Part shown: positions 5,919 through 8,159 of the stretch, one piece after another
Layout of the letters: every line of letters begins with the position of its first letter
How positions within the stretch are numbered: the first letter of the stretch is position 1
NCBI GenBank assembly: GCA_023300835.1
Contig: JALZVB010000314.1
Coordinates: 1-8,159 of the forward strand
Length of the DNA: 8,159 bases
From: Saprospiraceae bacterium
Lineage (GTDB): Bacteria > Bacteroidota > Bacteroidia > Chitinophagales > Saprospiraceae
Direction of reading: 5' to 3'
Notes under the pieces: model-generated
The model's database searches: none
The model's input: only the letters and a program-made list of their open reading frames with translations
What the model was told of the DNA's origin: nothing
Program-made: the position numbers and the translations under genes

Positions 5919-7463
5919 CTATAAAGGTATGTTACCGTGTTTTTTCTTAGGTAGGTTTACTACTTTAGATTCCAACATGGCATATGCTTTTATCAATTTT
6001 TTTCTGGTGTCTTTAGGTTGAATGACTTCGTCTATAAAACCTCTTTCTGCAGCTCTGTATGGATTGGCAAATTTCTCTGCGTATTCCGTTTCTTTCTCTA
6101 AGAGTTTAGCTGCTGGATCTTTAGCTGCCTTTATCTCTTTTCTGAATATTATTTCACTGGCTCCTTTGGCTCCCATTACGGCAATCTCTGCAGTAGGCCA
6201 AGCATAATTCATGTCAGCACCTATGTGCTTAGAGTTCATGACATCGTAGGCGCCTCCATAAGCTTTACGTGTAATTACAGTTACTTTAGGGACTGTCGCT
6301 TCGCTCAATGCATAGAGTAGTTTGGCCCCATTGGTAATGATTCCATTCCATTCTTGATCTGTTCCTGGAAGAAAGCCTGGCACATCTACAATTACGAGTA
6401 ATGGAATATTAAAACAATCACAGAATCTTGTAAATCTAGCCGCTTTTTTAGAGCTGTTGACATCTAGACAACCGGCTAGGGTTGTGGGTTGGTTAGCCAC
6501 AACACCTATACTTCTGCCTGCAATTCTTGCAAATCCTACAACGATGTTTTCGGCATAATTCTTATGAATTTCAAAGAAAGATTCGCTGTCACATATACCA
6601 CCTATAACATCTCTCATGTCATAAGGTTGATTGGCACTTTCAGGAATTATGTCTTCAAGAATTTCTCTTGACTCATCTCCTAATGTGAAAGGTAATCTAG
6701 TAGGTAGCTCCTCACAATTCTGAGGCATATAACTCAGTAATGTTTTGAGTTTATTGATACAGTCGATATCGTTTACGGCAGTAAGATGTGTTACTCCAGA
6801 TTTAGTAGCATGTGTATTAGCACCTCCTAATTCTTCTGAACTTACTTCTTCATTAGTAACTGTTTTTACAACGTTAGGGCCAGTGACAAACATGTAACTG
6901 GATTGCTCTACCATCATTGTGAAATCAGTCATTGCTGGCGAATAAACGGCTCCACCTGCACAAGGGCCCATGATAGCTGATAACTGCGGTATCACACCAG
7001 AGGCCATTACATTCTTATGAAAGATATCTGCATAACCACCTAGTGATCTAACACCTTCTTGTATTCTGGCTCCACCACTATCATTGAGTCCAATAAATGG
7101 CGCACCTACTTTCATAGCGAGGTCCATTACTTTGCAGATTTTCTCAGCATGTGTCTCTGACAAAGCGCCACCAAAAACAGTAAAGTCTTGTGCAAATACA
7201 TATACAAGTCTGCCGTGGATCGTTCCGTATCCTGTTACTACGCCATCACCTAAATAGATTTGATCTTGCAACCCAAAGTCAGTGGTTCTATGCGTTACCA
7301 TAATTCCAATTTCTTCAAATGAGCCTTCGTCCATCAAGAAGTGGATTCTTTCTCTGGCGGTAAGTTTTCCTTTGCTATGCTGCTTATCTATTCTTACCTG
7401 ACCACCACCCAGTTGAGCTTCGGCCATCTTAGAAAGTAATTCAGCTGTTTTATCTTTTTTCAT
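5919..7463 (-). CDS. Acyl-CoA carboxylase carboxyltransferase (beta) subunit, propionyl-CoA carboxylase type
   Basis: A 514-residue, full-length beta subunit of a biotin-dependent acyl-CoA carboxylase. It transfers CO2 from carboxybiotin to an acyl-CoA, most likely propionyl-CoA to (S)-methylmalonyl-CoA. The N-terminal crotonase-like half has LTARERI (34-40), FAQDFTVFGGALSE (90-103), SGGARIQEG (129-137, oxyanion hole) and GPCAGGAVYSPA (166-177). The C-terminal half has VDVPGFLPGT (359-368), KAYGGAYDVM (400-409) and a terminal KKHGNIPL typical of PccB. Asp407 in GGAYDVM corresponds to the residue that favours propionyl-CoA in actinobacterial PccB, where acetyl-CoA-type enzymes carry Ile. Activity on acetyl-CoA or branched substrates is not excluded. 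The ATG overlaps the stop of the upstream biotin carboxylase gene as TAATG, indicating translational coupling and a joint holoenzyme. Confidence 0.93.
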   Translation of the reverse strand: MKKDKTAELLSKMAEAQLGGGQVRIDKQHSKGKLTARERIHFLMDEGSFEEIGIMVTHRTTDFGLQDQIYLGDGVVTGYGTIHGRLVYVFAQDFTVFGGALSETHAEKICKVMDLAMKVGAPFIGLNDSGGARIQEGVRSLGGYADIFHKNVMASGVIPQLSAIMGPCAGGAVYSPAMTDFTMMVEQSSYMFVTGPNVVKTVTNEEVSSEELGGANTHATKSGVTHLTAVNDIDCINKLKTLLSYMPQNCEELPTRLPFTLGDESREILEDIIPESANQPYDMRDVIGGICDSESFFEIHKNYAENIVVGFARIAGRSIGVVANQPTTLAGCLDVNSSKKAARFTRFCDCFNIPLLVIVDVPGFLPGTDQEWNGIITNGAKLLYALSEATVPKVTVITRKAYGGAYDVMNSKHIGADMNYAWPTAEIAVMGAKGASEIIFRKEIKAAKDPAAKLLEKETEYAEKFANPYRAAERGFIDEVIQPKDTRKKLIKAYAMLESKVVNLPKKKHGNIPL

Positions 7464-8159
7464 TAGGCTGTTCTATTTGTTCGCCATGAAGAATCTTGAG
7501 AAGTTGCTGTATGCGACGGTTCTGAGGCAATCTTCTGCTTTTCTAGTAGTAATCTTATGGCTACTGCCGCAGCAACTTTTTTCTCTTCTTTTTGAGTTTC
7601 TAAAAGCTGCTCAGGGTTATAATATTTTTTTACAAAATGGGTATCGATGTTCCCCGAGATAAAGCTATCGTGAGAAAATACGAATTTGCCGAAAGGCAGC
7701 GTCGTTTCTATACCTTCTATTTTATAATCAGCTAAGGCTGATATCATACGAGAAATTGCCTCGTTTCTATCTGCACCATAGGTGATAAGCTTGGCAATCA
7801 TAGGATCATAATAGATCGGAATTTCCATGCCTTCAGTATAACCGTCATCAAGTCTTACCCCTTCACCTGAAGGTTTCTTATATGTGTCAAGAGTTCCTAT
7901 ACTTGGTAAGAAATTATTGAGTGGATCCTCTGCGTAGACTCTTAGTTCGACAGCATGACCTGTTATCTTGAGATCCGCTTGTGTAAACGAAAGTTTCTCA
8001 TTCCTAGCAACTCTTATCTGTTGCTCTACGAGGTCAATTCCTGTTATCATTTCCGTTACAGGATGTTCAACTTGTAGTCTTGTGTTCATTTCTAGAAAGT
8101 AGAAATTTTTGTCATCGTCTAACAAAAACTCAACAGTACCTGCACCGACGTATTGACAG
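7463..8159 (-). CDS. accC: Biotin carboxylase subunit of acyl-CoA carboxylase, C-terminal part
   Basis: The reading frame is open to the window edge, so the start lies beyond it; 231 residues are visible. They begin inside the ATP-grasp domain with QYVGAGTVEFLL and the active-site stretch FLEMNTRLQVEHPVTEM, holding the Glu, Asn and Arg of biotin carboxylases. HAVELRVYAEDP carries the Arg equivalent to E. coli Arg338. The C-terminal domain follows: YYDPMIAKLITYG, then GIETTLPFGKF and NIDTHFVKKYY. The enzyme carboxylates biotin on its carrier protein with ATP and bicarbonate. After the domain end there is a poorly conserved tail of about 45 residues rich in Lys, Ala and Ser. It has no biotinyl AMKM-type motif, so the carrier is a separate protein. 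The stop overlaps the carboxyltransferase start by one base (TAATG). The gene symbol refers to the subunit type only. Confidence 0.93.
   Translation of the reverse strand, partial: CQYVGAGTVEFLLDDDKNFYFLEMNTRLQVEHPVTEMITGIDLVEQQIRVARNEKLSFTQADLKITGHAVELRVYAEDPLNNFLPSIGTLDTYKKPSGEGVRLDDGYTEGMEIPIYYDPMIAKLITYGADRNEAISRMISALADYKIEGIETTLPFGKFVFSHDSFISGNIDTHFVKKYYNPEQLLETQKEEKKVAAAVAIRLLLEKQKIASEPSHTATSQDSSWRTNRTA

Noticed and set aside
6489..6671. Short plus-strand frames inside the carboxyltransferase gene (also at 6022-6207) and in the biotin carboxylase gene (7477-7662)
   Set aside because: All are antisense shadows of highly conserved enzyme genes.
5919..7463. Methylcrotonyl-CoA carboxylase beta subunit, given the adjacent acyl-CoA dehydrogenase
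   Set aside because: The KKHGNIPL end, GGAYDVM and the length favour the propionyl-CoA type, the dehydrogenase has its base in YEGT, unlike isovaleryl-CoA dehydrogenase, and no other leucine-degradation gene is visible.

Overview
The window reads as an AT-rich chromosomal segment of a marine- or environmental-type Bacteroidota, plausibly Saprospiria or Flavobacteriia. Three things point there: a C-terminal type B sorting domain of the type IX secretion system, a Bacteroidota-style lipoprotein with an Asp-rich stretch right after the lipid-bearing Cys, and start codons without strong Shine-Dalgarno sequences. The phylum call is fairly firm; anything finer is a guess.

Left part (1-2375): the 3' end of a large secreted multidomain surface protein with a T9SS sorting tail runs into a bidirectional TTCG-loop terminator. 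This terminator is shared with a convergent small four-helix membrane protein (DUF1761-like). A divergent gene then encodes a complete Qnr/McbG-like pentapeptide-repeat protein.

Middle (2376-3558): this is the accessory-looking part. Directly after the pentapeptide gene comes an array of about eight degenerate 16-nt direct repeats whose starts are spaced 33,33,30,33,33,30,33 nt. The spacing is always a multiple of three and has a 96-nt higher-order period. The array abuts the C-terminal part of an AAA/DUF4143-type ATPase that lacks its P-loop domain but keeps an apparently intact PD-(D/E)XK-like signature. An inverted-repeat, T-rich stretch follows.

Right part (3559-8159): a lipoprotein with two tandem RskA-like ('anti-sigma-K') domains ends in a strong terminator. 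Beyond it, on the minus strand, is a metabolic operon: biotin carboxylase (5' end outside the window), an acyl-CoA carboxylase carboxyltransferase subunit of propionyl-CoA type (TAATG stop/start overlap), and a short-chain-type acyl-CoA dehydrogenase. The operon is closed by a 15-bp hairpin terminator. Together these genes suggest short- or branched-chain acyl-CoA oxidation with carboxylation of the product, most likely propionyl-CoA to methylmalonyl-CoA. The biotin carrier protein is not in the visible part.

The strongest candidate for something undescribed is the phased repeat array joined to the beheaded ATPase/nuclease-like gene. The metabolic and surface-protein genes look ordinary.
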